58,466 nucleotides of DNA. Origin: an uncultured Collinsella sp. GTDB taxonomy: Bacteria > Actinomycetota > Coriobacteriia > Coriobacteriales > Coriobacteriaceae. The stretch spans positions 1 to 58,466 of the forward strand of contig CAAGCF010000038.1 in NCBI GenBank assembly GCA_900768265.1, given 5' to 3'. The notes beneath the pieces were generated by a model. That model ran no database searches. It saw nothing but the letters and a program-made list of their open reading frames with translations, and had not been told where the DNA came from. This document shows, one piece after another, positions 50,532 to 58,466 of this stretch. The translations under genes were made by a program, and so were the position numbers. Every line of letters starts with the position of its first letter. Position 1 is the first letter of the stretch.

Positions 50532-52601
50532 ATGTCTTCCCAGATGACGGTTATCATCGCCGGTATCGTGCTGGTCGTGGCCATTGTGGTCGCGCTGGTC
50601 ATCATGCGTCGCGGCGATTCCCGTTTTACCTACGACACGCAGCATGGAACGGCCCCGCGCGCCACCGAGGGCGAAGGCAATACCGCCGCTACCGCGTTCA
50701 AGGGTCGCTTCTCCATCCTCACCGCCGGCGTGGGCGCGATGTTTGCCGCGCTCGCCGTCAAGCTGTGGGGTATGCAGATGGTCTCGTCGGACTACTACGA
50801 TAAGCAGGCCAAGAGCAACCAAACCCGTACTGTCACCACGCCGGCTGTGCGCGGGCGAATCCTTGATCGTAATGGCGTGGCACTTGTGCAAAACCGTCCC
50901 TCACTTGCCGTCGTCGCCTATCGCGACCTGGCCGAGGACACCGTGCTGGTGCGCCATCTTGCCAACGTGCTCGGTATGCCCTACGTCGCGGTGCTGCGCA
51001 ATATCCAGGACAATTCCGAGGGCGCTCAGAGCCTGCATACCATCGCGACGGACGTGCGCCGCTCCACGGTTGCCTATATCAAGGAGCATGCCGGCGAGTT
51101 CCCGGGCGTGAAGATTGCCGAGCGCACCGAGCGCCAGTACCCGTATGGCGAGACGGCCTGTCACATTTTGGGTTATACCGGCACCATTACCTCTGAGCAG
51201 CTCGAGGCACAGAACAAGAAGGCTTCGGGCGATAACGATAGCGCTGCCGGTCAGATTACGTACCAGTCTGGTGATATCGTGGGCCAGGCGGGTGTCGAGA
51301 GCTACTACGAGAACTTGCTGCAGGGTATTCGCGGCGAGCAGACGGTTAAGGTCGATGCCTCGGGCAACGTGACCGGACAGGCCGGCGCCGTGCCTGCCAA
51401 GGCCGGCTCCGACATTAAGCTCACACTTGACCTCAAGATTCAGCAAGCCTGCGAGACGGCGCTTGCGAGTGCTATCGAACTTGCCAAGACCACGGGCTAC
51501 AGCAACGCCGGCAACGGCGCCGTGGTGTGCCTCGACCCCAACAACGGCGAGATTCTGGGCATGGCAAGTGAGCCCAAGTTCGACCCTTCGGTGTTTATCG
51601 GTGGTGTCTCCAACGATGTGTGGACCGAGCTCAACGACGACGAGGGTTCGCACCCGCTGCTCAACCGCGCCATTAGCGGCCAATACATGTCGGCTTCGAC
51701 CATCAAGCCGCTCTCGGCCTTGGCGGGCCTTGAGTTTGGAACCTATACCTCGGGTCAGACGACCAACTGCACGGGCTATTGGACGGGCTTGGGCAAGTCG
51801 TGGGGCAAGTATTGCTGGCTGCACTCCGGCCACGGCACCATGACGCTGCAGTCCGGTATCGCCAATTCGTGCGACCCCGTGTTCTACGACATGGGCAAGG
51901 CGTTTTTCTACAACGACCAGCACCCTGAGGGCCTGCAGGAGGTTTTTCGCCGCTGGGGCCTAGGCAAGACCTGCGGTATCGATCTGCCGAGTGAGGGCGC
52001 GGGCCGTATTCCCGATGCCGAGTGGAAAGAGTCGTACTTTACCGATGCCTCTGCCGAGGACCGCAAGTGGAACGCTGGCGATATGACGAACATCGCTATC
52101 GGCCAGGGCGACATCCTGGTGACGCCCCTGCAGATGGCGTGCGCCTATATGGGTCTTGCCAACGGCGGCAAACAGTACGTGCCTCACGTGTTTTTGTCTG
52201 CAGTGTCGCGCGATGGCGACGGTGATGCCTATAAGTACAACGGCAAGGGCAAGAAGAAGCGCCTGGAGGCCAAGATCAACAGCGATTCGGATTTGGCTCT
52301 TGTTCGCAACGGCATGCACGACGTGATTTATACGGCATCGACGTCCCTGGCGGCACACTTTGGCACCCTGACGCCGCAGGTATACGGCAAGTCGGGCACG
52401 GGCGAGAAAAGCGGCGAGGACGAATACGCGTGGTTCTGCGCCTATGCCCCTGCTGACGATCCCAAGTACGTGATTGCCACCATCTTGGAACAGGGCGGTG
52501 GCGGATCGGACACGGCGATGCATGTCGTGCGCGATGTACTCGGTGCGATTTATGACGAGCCCGATACCTCATCGGCTACGGGCGATTCTTCGGTTCGATA
52601 G
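50532..52601 (+). CDS. Penicillin-binding protein 2 (elongasome transpeptidase)
   Basis: A 689-residue class B PBP. The dimerisation domain starts with TTPAVRGRILDRNGVAL. The transpeptidase has the nucleophile motif STIK (Ser389), the second motif SCD (446-448) in place of SxN, as in many PBP2 proteins, and KSG (620-622). It cross-links peptidoglycan with RodA during elongation. Oddly, there are two hydrophobic segments at the N-terminus (about 6-25 and 62-80) where most PBP2s have one. Both would have to span the membrane for the enzyme domain to face outward with a cytosolic loop between. Confidence 0.93.
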   Translation: MSSQMTVIIAGIVLVVAIVVALVIMRRGDSRFTYDTQHGTAPRATEGEGNTAATAFKGRFSILTAGVGAMFAALAVKLWGMQMVSSDYYDKQAKSNQTRTVTTPAVRGRILDRNGVALVQNRPSLAVVAYRDLAEDTVLVRHLANVLGMPYVAVLRNIQDNSEGAQSLHTIATDVRRSTVAYIKEHAGEFPGVKIAERTERQYPYGETACHILGYTGTITSEQLEAQNKKASGDNDSAAGQITYQSGDIVGQAGVESYYENLLQGIRGEQTVKVDASGNVTGQAGAVPAKAGSDIKLTLDLKIQQACETALASAIELAKTTGYSNAGNGAVVCLDPNNGEILGMASEPKFDPSVFIGGVSNDVWTELNDDEGSHPLLNRAISGQYMSASTIKPLSALAGLEFGTYTSGQTTNCTGYWTGLGKSWGKYCWLHSGHGTMTLQSGIANSCDPVFYDMGKAFFYNDQHPEGLQEVFRRWGLGKTCGIDLPSEGAGRIPDAEWKESYFTDASAEDRKWNAGDMTNIAIGQGDILVTPLQMACAYMGLANGGKQYVPHVFLSAVSRDGDGDAYKYNGKGKKKRLEAKINSDSDLALVRNGMHDVIYTASTSLAAHFGTLTPQVYGKSGTGEKSGEDEYAWFCAYAPADDPKYVIATILEQGGGGSDTAMHVVRDVLGAIYDEPDTSSATGDSSVR

Positions 52602-52610
52602 GAGGTTGCG

Positions 52611-53837
52611 ATGGACTTTTCGCCGGCGGACCTGTTCCGCTCAACCAAGACCGGCTCCCGCAGCAGCCTGGATCGCGTCAACAAGCAGCTCTCGGCCTCG
52701 CGCGGCACCTTCCGCCAGAAGGTCCACATCGGTGTGCTGCTGGCTACCGTCGCGCTCGTTGCCTATGGCGCCATCATTATTTGGTCGGCCTCGCAGTTTA
52801 AGGCCGATGCCTCGTTCTCGCGCCACCTGCTGGGTATTGGCATTGGCGCGGTGCTGGCGGTGCTCGTCTGGCGCACCGACCTGCGTGGCATTTCCAATTT
52901 CTCGACGGCGCTGCTCGTCATTGACCTTATTGTGATCTTCTCGCCCAAGATTCCGGGCTTGTCCTATACGGGCGGTCTGGGCATGACGGGCTGGATTAAG
53001 ATCCCCGGTATCGGCCTGACCTTCCAGCCCGTTGAGCTCGCCAAGCTCATCACCATCTTCTTTATCGCCACGCTTGGCTCGCAATACAACGGCCGCATCG
53101 ATACCGTTCGCGACTACGTCAAGCTCTGCGGTATGCTGTCCATCCCGTTTTTGGCCGTCGTCGCCATGGGCGACCTGGGCTCGGGCTTGGTCGTGCTGGT
53201 TTCGGGTGCCATCGTCATCTGCATGAGCGGTGCACGCCGCGAATGGGTGCTGTCGACCTTGGCTCTGCTGGTTGGTTTGATTGCGCTCATCTTGGCGCTC
53301 GACTCGGTCTTTGATTCGCTCCTTGGCCACGACGTGCTTATCAAGCAGTATCAGATGAACCGTCTGACGGTCTTCATCGACCCCGACAATGCCAATTCGG
53401 ATGATGCCTACAACCTTCAGCAGTCGCTCATTGCCGTCGGCTCGGGTGGCTTCTTTGGTAAGGGCCTGGGCCACGCGACGCAGTCGGCCGGCGGCTTTCT
53501 GCCCGAGTTCCACACCGACTTCGTCTTTGCCTTCCTTTCCGAGACCTTCGGCTTCTGCGGCTCCTTTTTGCTCCTGTGCCTCTACGTGCTGCTGATCTTC
53601 TCGACGATTCGCGTTGCCTTTAAGTGCGAGTCGCTGTTCTTGCGCCTATCGTGTGTGGGTATCGTCGGCATGTGGGCGTTCCAGACCTTCGAGAACATTG
53701 GCATGTGCATCGGCATGATGCCGATTACTGGTATTCCGCTGCCGTTTATTAGTTTTGGTTCGTCGTCGATGATGATTCAGTTGCTGACGGTGGGTATCGT
53801 ACAATCCATATGGCGGCATCGTTCGGGCGCCGCGTAA
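52611..53837 (+). CDS. rodA: RodA/FtsW-family SEDS glycosyltransferase
   Basis: A 408-residue SEDS polymerase that makes glycan strands from lipid II. About ten membrane helices; motifs IIWSASQFKADASFSRHLLG, FQPVELAKLITIFFIA, SGGFFGKGLGHATQSAGGFL with the catalytic loop region PEFHTDFVFAFLSE, and GIPLPFISFGSSSMM. It lies 9 bp after PBP2, and the pair works as one machine. The ATG at 52611 follows AGGAGG. Confidence 0.94.
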   Translation: MDFSPADLFRSTKTGSRSSLDRVNKQLSASRGTFRQKVHIGVLLATVALVAYGAIIIWSASQFKADASFSRHLLGIGIGAVLAVLVWRTDLRGISNFSTALLVIDLIVIFSPKIPGLSYTGGLGMTGWIKIPGIGLTFQPVELAKLITIFFIATLGSQYNGRIDTVRDYVKLCGMLSIPFLAVVAMGDLGSGLVVLVSGAIVICMSGARREWVLSTLALLVGLIALILALDSVFDSLLGHDVLIKQYQMNRLTVFIDPDNANSDDAYNLQQSLIAVGSGGFFGKGLGHATQSAGGFLPEFHTDFVFAFLSETFGFCGSFLLLCLYVLLIFSTIRVAFKCESLFLRLSCVGIVGMWAFQTFENIGMCIGMMPITGIPLPFISFGSSSMMIQLLTVGIVQSIWRHRSGAA

Positions 53838-53855
53838 CCGCTGGAGGGGTTTGCC

Positions 53856-54785
53856 ATGAAGATTCCCGTAGATAAGTTGACCAGCGCTTTTAAGATGGGC
53901 GCGTCTGTTAAGAAGGATTCCGATACACCGGTGCGTGTCTCGGTTTACCTTGATTCGACTGCGTCTCGCTTTTTGGTCGAGACGGTGCGCGATGCCTTTG
54001 TGCCGCAGACGACTTCGGGCATTGTGCGTGTTGATCGCCTGGGGGAGGACCGTATCGTTCCCAAGGCCGATACCGACGTGGTGTTGGTCCTCTCGTGCGG
54101 CTCCGACCGCCTGGAGAGTGCCGTGCAGGAGCTCGTGATCGCCGGCGCGCCCGTGTGCGTGCTTGCCGAGTCCGCCGTCGAGGTACCGTTCGTTGAGGAA
54201 TCTACGCCCATGCTTGGCGTGGTGGCGGCGACCGACAAGACCTATCTGCTCGAGACGCTTGCCCGCTGGATTCTCGATCGTACGGACAAGGAGACGGCTT
54301 TTGCCGCCAACTTTGCCTTCATGCGCATCGCGGCGGCCAATCGTATCATCACCTCGTGTGCGCTCACCAATATGGCGACCGGCGCGCTGGTGTTTTTGCC
54401 GGGCGCCGATTATCCCGTTATGGCGCTGGCGCAGGTGGGCATGCTCTTTGAGCTCGCGGCCATCTTTGGACGCGGCATTAAGCCTGAGCGCGGCTACGAG
54501 GTCGCAGGCGTGCTCGCCGGCGGTCTGGTGATTCGCGCCGTCACCCGCGCATTGGTGAAGCAGACGCCGCACATCGGCTTTGTCGTTAAGGCGCTTACCG
54601 CCGCCGCGGGTACCTATGGCATGGGCCGCGCGCTCATGTCGCTCTACGAGCGCGATGTGGACTACAGCCGTGCCAACGAGGTCGCTGCCGCCACGTTCTC
54701 GCGCGTTCGCGACCTGGTGACCACGGTCGCCGGTGCCACCCGTCCTATGGCGTCCTATCAAGACGCATCCGATCTCGCTGCTTAG
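53856..54785 (+). CDS. DUF697-like membrane-associated protein
   Basis: A 309-residue protein. The N-terminal part has an alpha/beta pattern (VRVSVYLDSTASRFLVETVR, TDVVLVLSCGSDRLESAVQE) without a P-loop. The C-terminal half has the DUF697 hallmark TGALVFLPGADYPVMALAQ and hydrophobic segments (YEVAGVLAGGLVIRAVTRA, VVKALTAAAGTYGMGRALM). DUF697 proteins often go with GTPases, but none is fused here. It sits in the operon after rodA; function unknown. Confidence 0.7.
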   Translation: MKIPVDKLTSAFKMGASVKKDSDTPVRVSVYLDSTASRFLVETVRDAFVPQTTSGIVRVDRLGEDRIVPKADTDVVLVLSCGSDRLESAVQELVIAGAPVCVLAESAVEVPFVEESTPMLGVVAATDKTYLLETLARWILDRTDKETAFAANFAFMRIAAANRIITSCALTNMATGALVFLPGADYPVMALAQVGMLFELAAIFGRGIKPERGYEVAGVLAGGLVIRAVTRALVKQTPHIGFVVKALTAAAGTYGMGRALMSLYERDVDYSRANEVAAATFSRVRDLVTTVAGATRPMASYQDASDLAA

Positions 54786-54795
54786 GGGTTTTCCG

Positions 54796-56673
54796 TTGCG
54801 CGTTCCGTATCAAGACTGTTTTCATTTAATTGAGCCACTGCTCGCCAAGGTCGAGAAGCCGAGCCGCTATATCGATCACGAGTGGGGCACGCTTTCAAAG
54901 GCCGATGCCGACTATCGCTGCTGCATGATCTATCCGGACGTGTATGAGGTCGGTCTGCCCAACCAGGGCATCGCCATTCTCTACAACATCCTTAATCAGG
55001 CCGAGGGCATCTCCTGCGAGCGAGGCTACGTGCCGTGGCCCGATATGGGCGACGCCATGCGCGAGGCGGGGATTCCGCTGCTGTCGCTCGAGGGTGCAGC
55101 GCCCGTGGCCTCGTTCGACATTGTCGGTATGCACGTGCCGCACGAGATGGCTGTGACGAACTTCCTCGAAGCGCTCGATCTCGCCGGCATTCCGCTGTTG
55201 GCTGCCGACCGTACCGAGGACGATCCCATTATCGTCGCCGGCGGTCCTTCGGTGTATAACCCCGAGCCGTACGCGGCATTCTTCGATGCCATCCTCATTG
55301 GCGAGGGCGAGGAGTCGCTGCTCGAAATCTGTCAGCTGCATCGCCGCTTGCGCGACGAGGGCGTCTCGCGCGCTCAGATTGTCGAGCGGCTCGCGACGGT
55401 CGCCGGTACCTATGTGCCGTCCCTGTATGAGGTGCGCTATGACGAGCCCTGCTCGCCGCATGGCTACACCGTGCCGCGCGAGGGTAAGGACGTTCCGCCG
55501 GTAGTCTACAAGCGCGTCGTCGAGGACTTTGGTGCCACCAATCCGCTTTCCCAGTCGTGCGTGCCGTATGCGCAGCTCGTCCACGATCGCCTGTCTATCG
55601 AGATCTTGCGCGGCTGCGCCCGCGGCTGCCGTTTTTGCCAGGCAGGCATGACGTATCGTCCGGTGCGCGAGCGCTCGGCCGACCAGATCGTGTCATCGGT
55701 GATCCAGGGCTTGGAAAAGACTGGCTATGACGAGGTGTCGCTTACCTCGCTTTCGACGACCGACCACTCCTGCATCCGCGACGTGCTCGGTAGGCTCAAC
55801 CGTCGTCTGGAGGACACGGGCATTCGCGTGTCCATTCCGTCGCAGCGCTTGGATTCGTTTGGCGTTGATATGGCCGAGTCGGTCGCCGGCGAAAAGAAGG
55901 GCGGCCTGACGTTCGCGCCCGAGGCGGGCAGCCAGCGTATGCGCGACATCATCAACAAGAACGTGACCGAGGAGGACCTGGACCGTGCGGCCAAGGCGGC
56001 CTTCGAGGCCGGCTGGAACCGCATGAAACTCTACTTTATGATGGGCCTTCCCGGCGAGCGCGACGAGGACATCGTGGCTATCGCCAACCTGGCCGATCAC
56101 GTGCTGGAGCTCGGCCGCTCCGTGGTGCCCAAGGCGCGCCGCGGGTCTATCTCGGTGTCTATCTCTGTTTCGGTGTTCATCCCCAAGGCGGCAACGCCCT
56201 TCCAGTGGTGCCCGCAGCTCGATTACGACGACGTCAAGCGCCGCCAGAAGCTGCTCATCACGAGCGTGCGCAACCGCGCCGTTCGCGTACACTACCACGA
56301 TGCGGAGACCTCGCTTATCGAGGCAGCGCTCTCCCGTGCCGGTCGCGATATGACGCCGGTCATCATCGATGCCTGGCGTGCGGGCTCGCGCTTCGACGCC
56401 TGGGTGGAGCACTTTTCGCTCGACAACTGGAAGGAGGCCGCTGCCAAAAACGGAATCGACCTTAATGAGCTCGTGCACCTGCCCTACGAGTTGGACTGGC
56501 GCCTGCCGTGGGAGCACGTGAGCCCCGGCTGCACGCGCGGCTTCCTCGAGCGCGAGTACCGTCGCTCGCTCGAGGGCGTCACGACGCCCGACTGCACCCG
56601 CACGTCGTGCACCGGCTGCGGAATCTGCCCCACGCTCCATGCCAAGAACGTATTGATGGGTGATCGCGCATGA
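54796..56673 (+). CDS. B12-binding-domain radical SAM protein, TIGR03960 type
   Basis: A 625-residue radical SAM enzyme. The N-terminal cobalamin-like domain (MIYPDVYEVGLPNQGIAILY, IIVAGGPSVYNPEPYAAFFD, LIGEGEESLLEI) is followed by the radical SAM core with CARGCRFCQAG, giving the CxxxCxxC cluster for the 4Fe-4S centre. A C-terminal Cys cluster (TSCTGCGICPTLHAKN) may bind another cluster. The next gene is its usual partner, and similar pairs are fused in other bacteria. The substrate is unknown, although a tRNA or ribosomal role is often guessed because of the nearby L21/L27 genes. The TTG at 54796 follows TAGGGG. Confidence 0.88.
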   Translation: MRVPYQDCFHLIEPLLAKVEKPSRYIDHEWGTLSKADADYRCCMIYPDVYEVGLPNQGIAILYNILNQAEGISCERGYVPWPDMGDAMREAGIPLLSLEGAAPVASFDIVGMHVPHEMAVTNFLEALDLAGIPLLAADRTEDDPIIVAGGPSVYNPEPYAAFFDAILIGEGEESLLEICQLHRRLRDEGVSRAQIVERLATVAGTYVPSLYEVRYDEPCSPHGYTVPREGKDVPPVVYKRVVEDFGATNPLSQSCVPYAQLVHDRLSIEILRGCARGCRFCQAGMTYRPVRERSADQIVSSVIQGLEKTGYDEVSLTSLSTTDHSCIRDVLGRLNRRLEDTGIRVSIPSQRLDSFGVDMAESVAGEKKGGLTFAPEAGSQRMRDIINKNVTEEDLDRAAKAAFEAGWNRMKLYFMMGLPGERDEDIVAIANLADHVLELGRSVVPKARRGSISVSISVSVFIPKAATPFQWCPQLDYDDVKRRQKLLITSVRNRAVRVHYHDAETSLIEAALSRAGRDMTPVIIDAWRAGSRFDAWVEHFSLDNWKEAAAKNGIDLNELVHLPYELDWRLPWEHVSPGCTRGFLEREYRRSLEGVTTPDCTRTSCTGCGICPTLHAKNVLMGDRA

Positions 56674-57482
56674 GTGAGCGCTTGACCGACAACCCCACGC
56701 TCTTTAGGCTGCGCGTTCGCTACGGCAAGCGCGATCGCCTTAAGTACCTGGGCCATCTGGAACTGATCCATACCATTGAGCGCATCGTGCGCCGTGCGGG
56801 CCTGCCCTATGCCGTCACGCAGGGCTTCTCTCCGCACATGCGCGTGGGCTTCTCTTCGGCGCTTCCGGTGGGTACGTCGTCGACCTGCGAGTGGTATGAC
56901 CTGTTTATGACCGAGTTCGTGGCGCTCGACGAGGCCTTTGAGCGCCTGGCGGCGGCATCGCCTGCCGATCTGGCGCCTATCGAGGCTGCCTACATCGACG
57001 TGCGCACGCCGGCTCTGACGGCTCAGCTTACGCGTCTGTCGTACCGCATCGACTTGCACCTGGACCCCGAGGCCCCCGTGAGCGCCGAGGAGGTACGCGC
57101 CGCGATCGACACGTTGCGTGCAGGCCATGGCATCGACTATGCACGCGGTAGGAAGAGCAAGCGCTTAGACCTTGACCACACACTGGTGGGCTATGAGCTC
57201 ACGGAGGGGGAGCGTCCGGACCATCTGGTGCTCATGCTCGACACCCATGCCGACAACGAGGGCTCCATGCGTCCGGAGATTTTGCTTTCTGCTGCTGATG
57301 TTTTGTTGCAGGGCTTGACCCCGGGCGTCGATGCACCTATTGTTTCCACCGGTATGCAAGACCTCGTGACCATCTGCTCCTACGATGTCGAGCGTCAGAA
57401 TCAAGCATGCGAGGACGACGAGGGCCGACTCGTCAGCCCCATACCTGTGCGAACTTGTGGATTTGCTCCACATACTCGTTGA
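56670..57482 (+). CDS. TIGR03936/DUF2344 radical-SAM-linked protein
   Basis: A 270-residue protein that starts four bases inside the radical SAM gene. The DUF2344 signature FRLRVRYGKRDRLKYLGHLE is followed by RIVRRAGLPYAVTQGFSPHM and GFSSALPVGTSSTCEWYDLF. It is the known partner or fused C-terminal part of TIGR03960 proteins. It has no catalytic motif of its own. The end overlaps the promoter of rplU. Confidence 0.87.
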   Translation: MSERLTDNPTLFRLRVRYGKRDRLKYLGHLELIHTIERIVRRAGLPYAVTQGFSPHMRVGFSSALPVGTSSTCEWYDLFMTEFVALDEAFERLAAASPADLAPIEAAYIDVRTPALTAQLTRLSYRIDLHLDPEAPVSAEEVRAAIDTLRAGHGIDYARGRKSKRLDLDHTLVGYELTEGERPDHLVLMLDTHADNEGSMRPEILLSAADVLLQGLTPGVDAPIVSTGMQDLVTICSYDVERQNQACEDDEGRLVSPIPVRTCGFAPHTR

Positions 57483-57507
57483 CGGGGGTATTATCGCCTG
57501 CTACTAT
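57479..57507 (+). promoter_or_regulatory. Promoter of rplU-rpmA
   Basis: TTGACG at 57479-57484 and TACTAT at 57502-57507 are separated by 17 bp and overlap the stop of the upstream gene. Confidence 0.7.
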
Positions 57508-57549
57508 ATTCGGCTGTTGCACTAACTGATGCATGAAGGGCAAGTAAAC

Positions 57550-57924
57550 ATGTACGCAATCGTTAACACGGGCGGCAAGCAGTACAAGGTCGCCACCGAC
57601 GATGTCATCACCGTCGAGAAGATCGAGGGCAATGAGGGCGACAAGGTCACCCTGCCGGTCATCTTCCTCAACGATGGTAAGAAGATCGTCACCGATCCCG
57701 ACAAGCTGGCCAAGGCCAAGGTTACCGCTCAGATCGTTGAGCAGTTCAAGGGCGAGAAGCAGCTGGTCTTCAAGTTCCACAAGCGTAAGCGCTATCGTCG
57801 TCTGAAGGGTCACCGTCAGCAGCTCACCAAGCTGAAGATCGTGAAGGTCCAGGCTACGTCCCGCGCCAAGAAGGCTGTCAAGGCAGAGGCCGAGGCTGTT
57901 GCCGAGGCTCCCGTCGCCGAGTAG
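57550..57924 (+). CDS. rplU: Ribosomal protein L21
   Basis: A 124-residue L21 of the 50S subunit. It begins YAIVNTGGKQYKVATDDVIT, has VTLPVIFLNDGKKIV and the basic 23S rRNA-binding end FKFHKRKRYRRLKGHRQQLT. The tail adds an Ala/Glu-rich stretch (KAEAEAVAEAPVAE) longer than in E. coli L21. The ATG at 57550 follows GAAGGGCAAG; rpmA follows after 33 bp. Confidence 0.97.
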   Translation: MYAIVNTGGKQYKVATDDVITVEKIEGNEGDKVTLPVIFLNDGKKIVTDPDKLAKAKVTAQIVEQFKGEKQLVFKFHKRKRYRRLKGHRQQLTKLKIVKVQATSRAKKAVKAEAEAVAEAPVAE

Positions 57925-57957
57925 ATTACACTCGTAACGAAAGAGTAGGTATACACA

Positions 57958-58215
57958 ATGGCACACAAAAAAGGACTCGGTTCCTCCCGTAATGGCCGTG
58001 ACTCCCGCGGTCAGCGCCTTGGCACGAAGCGCTATGCCGGCCAGACGGTAACCACGGGCACGATTCTCGTCCGTCAGCACGGCACTCACATCCACCCGGG
58101 TGAGAACGTTGGCCGTGGCAAGGACGACACGCTGTTCGCGCTGGTCGACGGTACCGTTGAGTTCCACAAGGGTATCAAGCACAGGGTCAGCGTACGCCCG
58201 CTCGCGAACGCGTAA
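57958..58215 (+). CDS. rpmA: Ribosomal protein L27
   Basis: An 85-residue L27 whose N-terminus AHKKGLGSSRNGRDSRGQRL reaches toward the peptidyl-transferase centre, followed by GTILVRQHGTHIHPGENVG and a GRGKDDTLFALVDG turn. It lacks the extra N-terminal leader that Firmicutes L27 cleave with Prp protease. It is followed by a terminator and obgE. Confidence 0.97.
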   Translation: MAHKKGLGSSRNGRDSRGQRLGTKRYAGQTVTTGTILVRQHGTHIHPGENVGRGKDDTLFALVDGTVEFHKGIKHRVSVRPLANA

Positions 58216-58240
58216 TTCACCCTTCATAGAGCACATATGT

Positions 58241-58283
58241 GGGAGGCACTTGAGTTTTAGGATTCAAGGGTCTCCCTCTTTTT
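58241..58283 (+). terminator. Terminator between rpmA and obgE
   Basis: GGGAG pairs with CTCCC, with an inner CTTGA/TCAAG stem, followed by TCTTTTT. It probably reduces read-through to obgE. Confidence 0.65.
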
Positions 58284-58299
58284 GTAGGAGGCGATTCTG

Positions 58300-58466
58300 T
58301 TGTCACAGTTCACCGATATCAGCCGCATTAACGTGTGCGGCGGCGACGGCGGTGCCGGATGCATGTCGTTTAGGCGCGAGGCCTTTGTCCCCAAGGGTGG
58401 CCCCGATGGCGGCGACGGCGGTCGTGGCGGCAATGTCGTCATCCAGGCCGATGCTCAGCTGTCTTC
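58300..58466 (+). CDS. obgE: Obg GTPase, N-terminal part
   Basis: The first 55 residues of an Obg-family GTPase involved in ribosome maturation; the gene continues past the window. The Gly-rich Obg fold is evident: CGGDGGAGCMSFRREAFVPK, then GGPDGGDGGRGGNVVIQAD. The TTG start at 58300 follows TAGGAGG. The order L21-L27-Obg is conserved widely. Confidence 0.93.
   Translation, partial: MSQFTDISRINVCGGDGGAGCMSFRREAFVPKGGPDGGDGGRGGNVVIQADAQLS

Overview
The window looks like a chromosomal segment of a gut actinobacterium of the class Coriobacteriia, most likely a Collinsella. The reasons are GC-rich core genes, frequent TTG and GTG starts behind GGAGG-like sites, the order mreBCD-PBP2-rodA followed by TIGR03960/TIGR03936-type genes, rplU-rpmA-obg, and a shikimate kinase fused to shikimate dehydrogenase. 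The genus is inferred from gene content and style only.

Layout. (1) 1-6 kb: the end of folC, an M24 Xaa-Pro peptidase on the minus strand, and a three-gene minus-strand operon for anaerobic glycerol-3-phosphate-type oxidation (two FAD proteins and a DUF1667 protein). The spaces between genes hold long-armed palindromic elements. (2) 6.1-6.6 kb: twelve copies of a 16-bp motif in strictly alternating orientation every ~40 bp. (3) 6.7-9.2 kb: a membrane zinc-ribbon protein and thrS. (4) 9.2-22.3 kb: a surface-polysaccharide operon. It opens with an inverted repeat enclosing a promoter-like TATAAT and a LoaP-type NusG paralogue, followed by a priming sugar transferase, ManC, WecG/TagA and GT4 glycosyltransferases, an acetyltransferase, two pyruvyltransferases flanking a Wzy-like polymerase, a Wzx flippase, a nitroreductase-like protein and a phosphohexomutase. 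(5) 22.3-31.5 kb: insertion-sequence debris, then an A+T-rich defence island with a NACHT NTPase, an Abi_2/AbiF HEPN protein, an AbiH protein and a two-gene AAA-ATPase/TOPRIM cassette. (6) 31.8-41.5 kb: glf, then a minus-strand aromatic amino acid operon (aroF-tyrA-aroB-aroA-aroC-pheA-aroEK-aroQ) covering DAHP synthesis to chorismate and the prephenate branches to Phe and Tyr. (7) 41.6-58.5 kb: tRNA-Arg(CCG), a CtpE-like P-type ATPase, a zinc-ribbon protein, a cyclophilin, a TPR protein, the cell-elongation cluster mreBCD-PBP2-rodA, a DUF697 protein, the radical SAM pair, L21, L27 and the start of obgE.

The most unusual signals are in the DNA between genes. First, the polysaccharide promoter is enclosed by inverted repeats in the same layout as the phase-variable capsule promoters of Bacteroides, upstream of a NusG paralogue. 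Second, a family of intergenic elements keeps a fixed interior with the core ACCGCAGGTAGA, while the long complementary arms can be completely different. Third, two near-identical members of that family, in direct orientation, bracket the AAA/TOPRIM defence cassette. Fourth, a perfect 24-bp-arm palindrome ends two bases before the ATPase start codon and contains its ribosome binding site. Fifth, there is the alternating 12-unit array. No integrase, CRISPR array or rRNA was seen.
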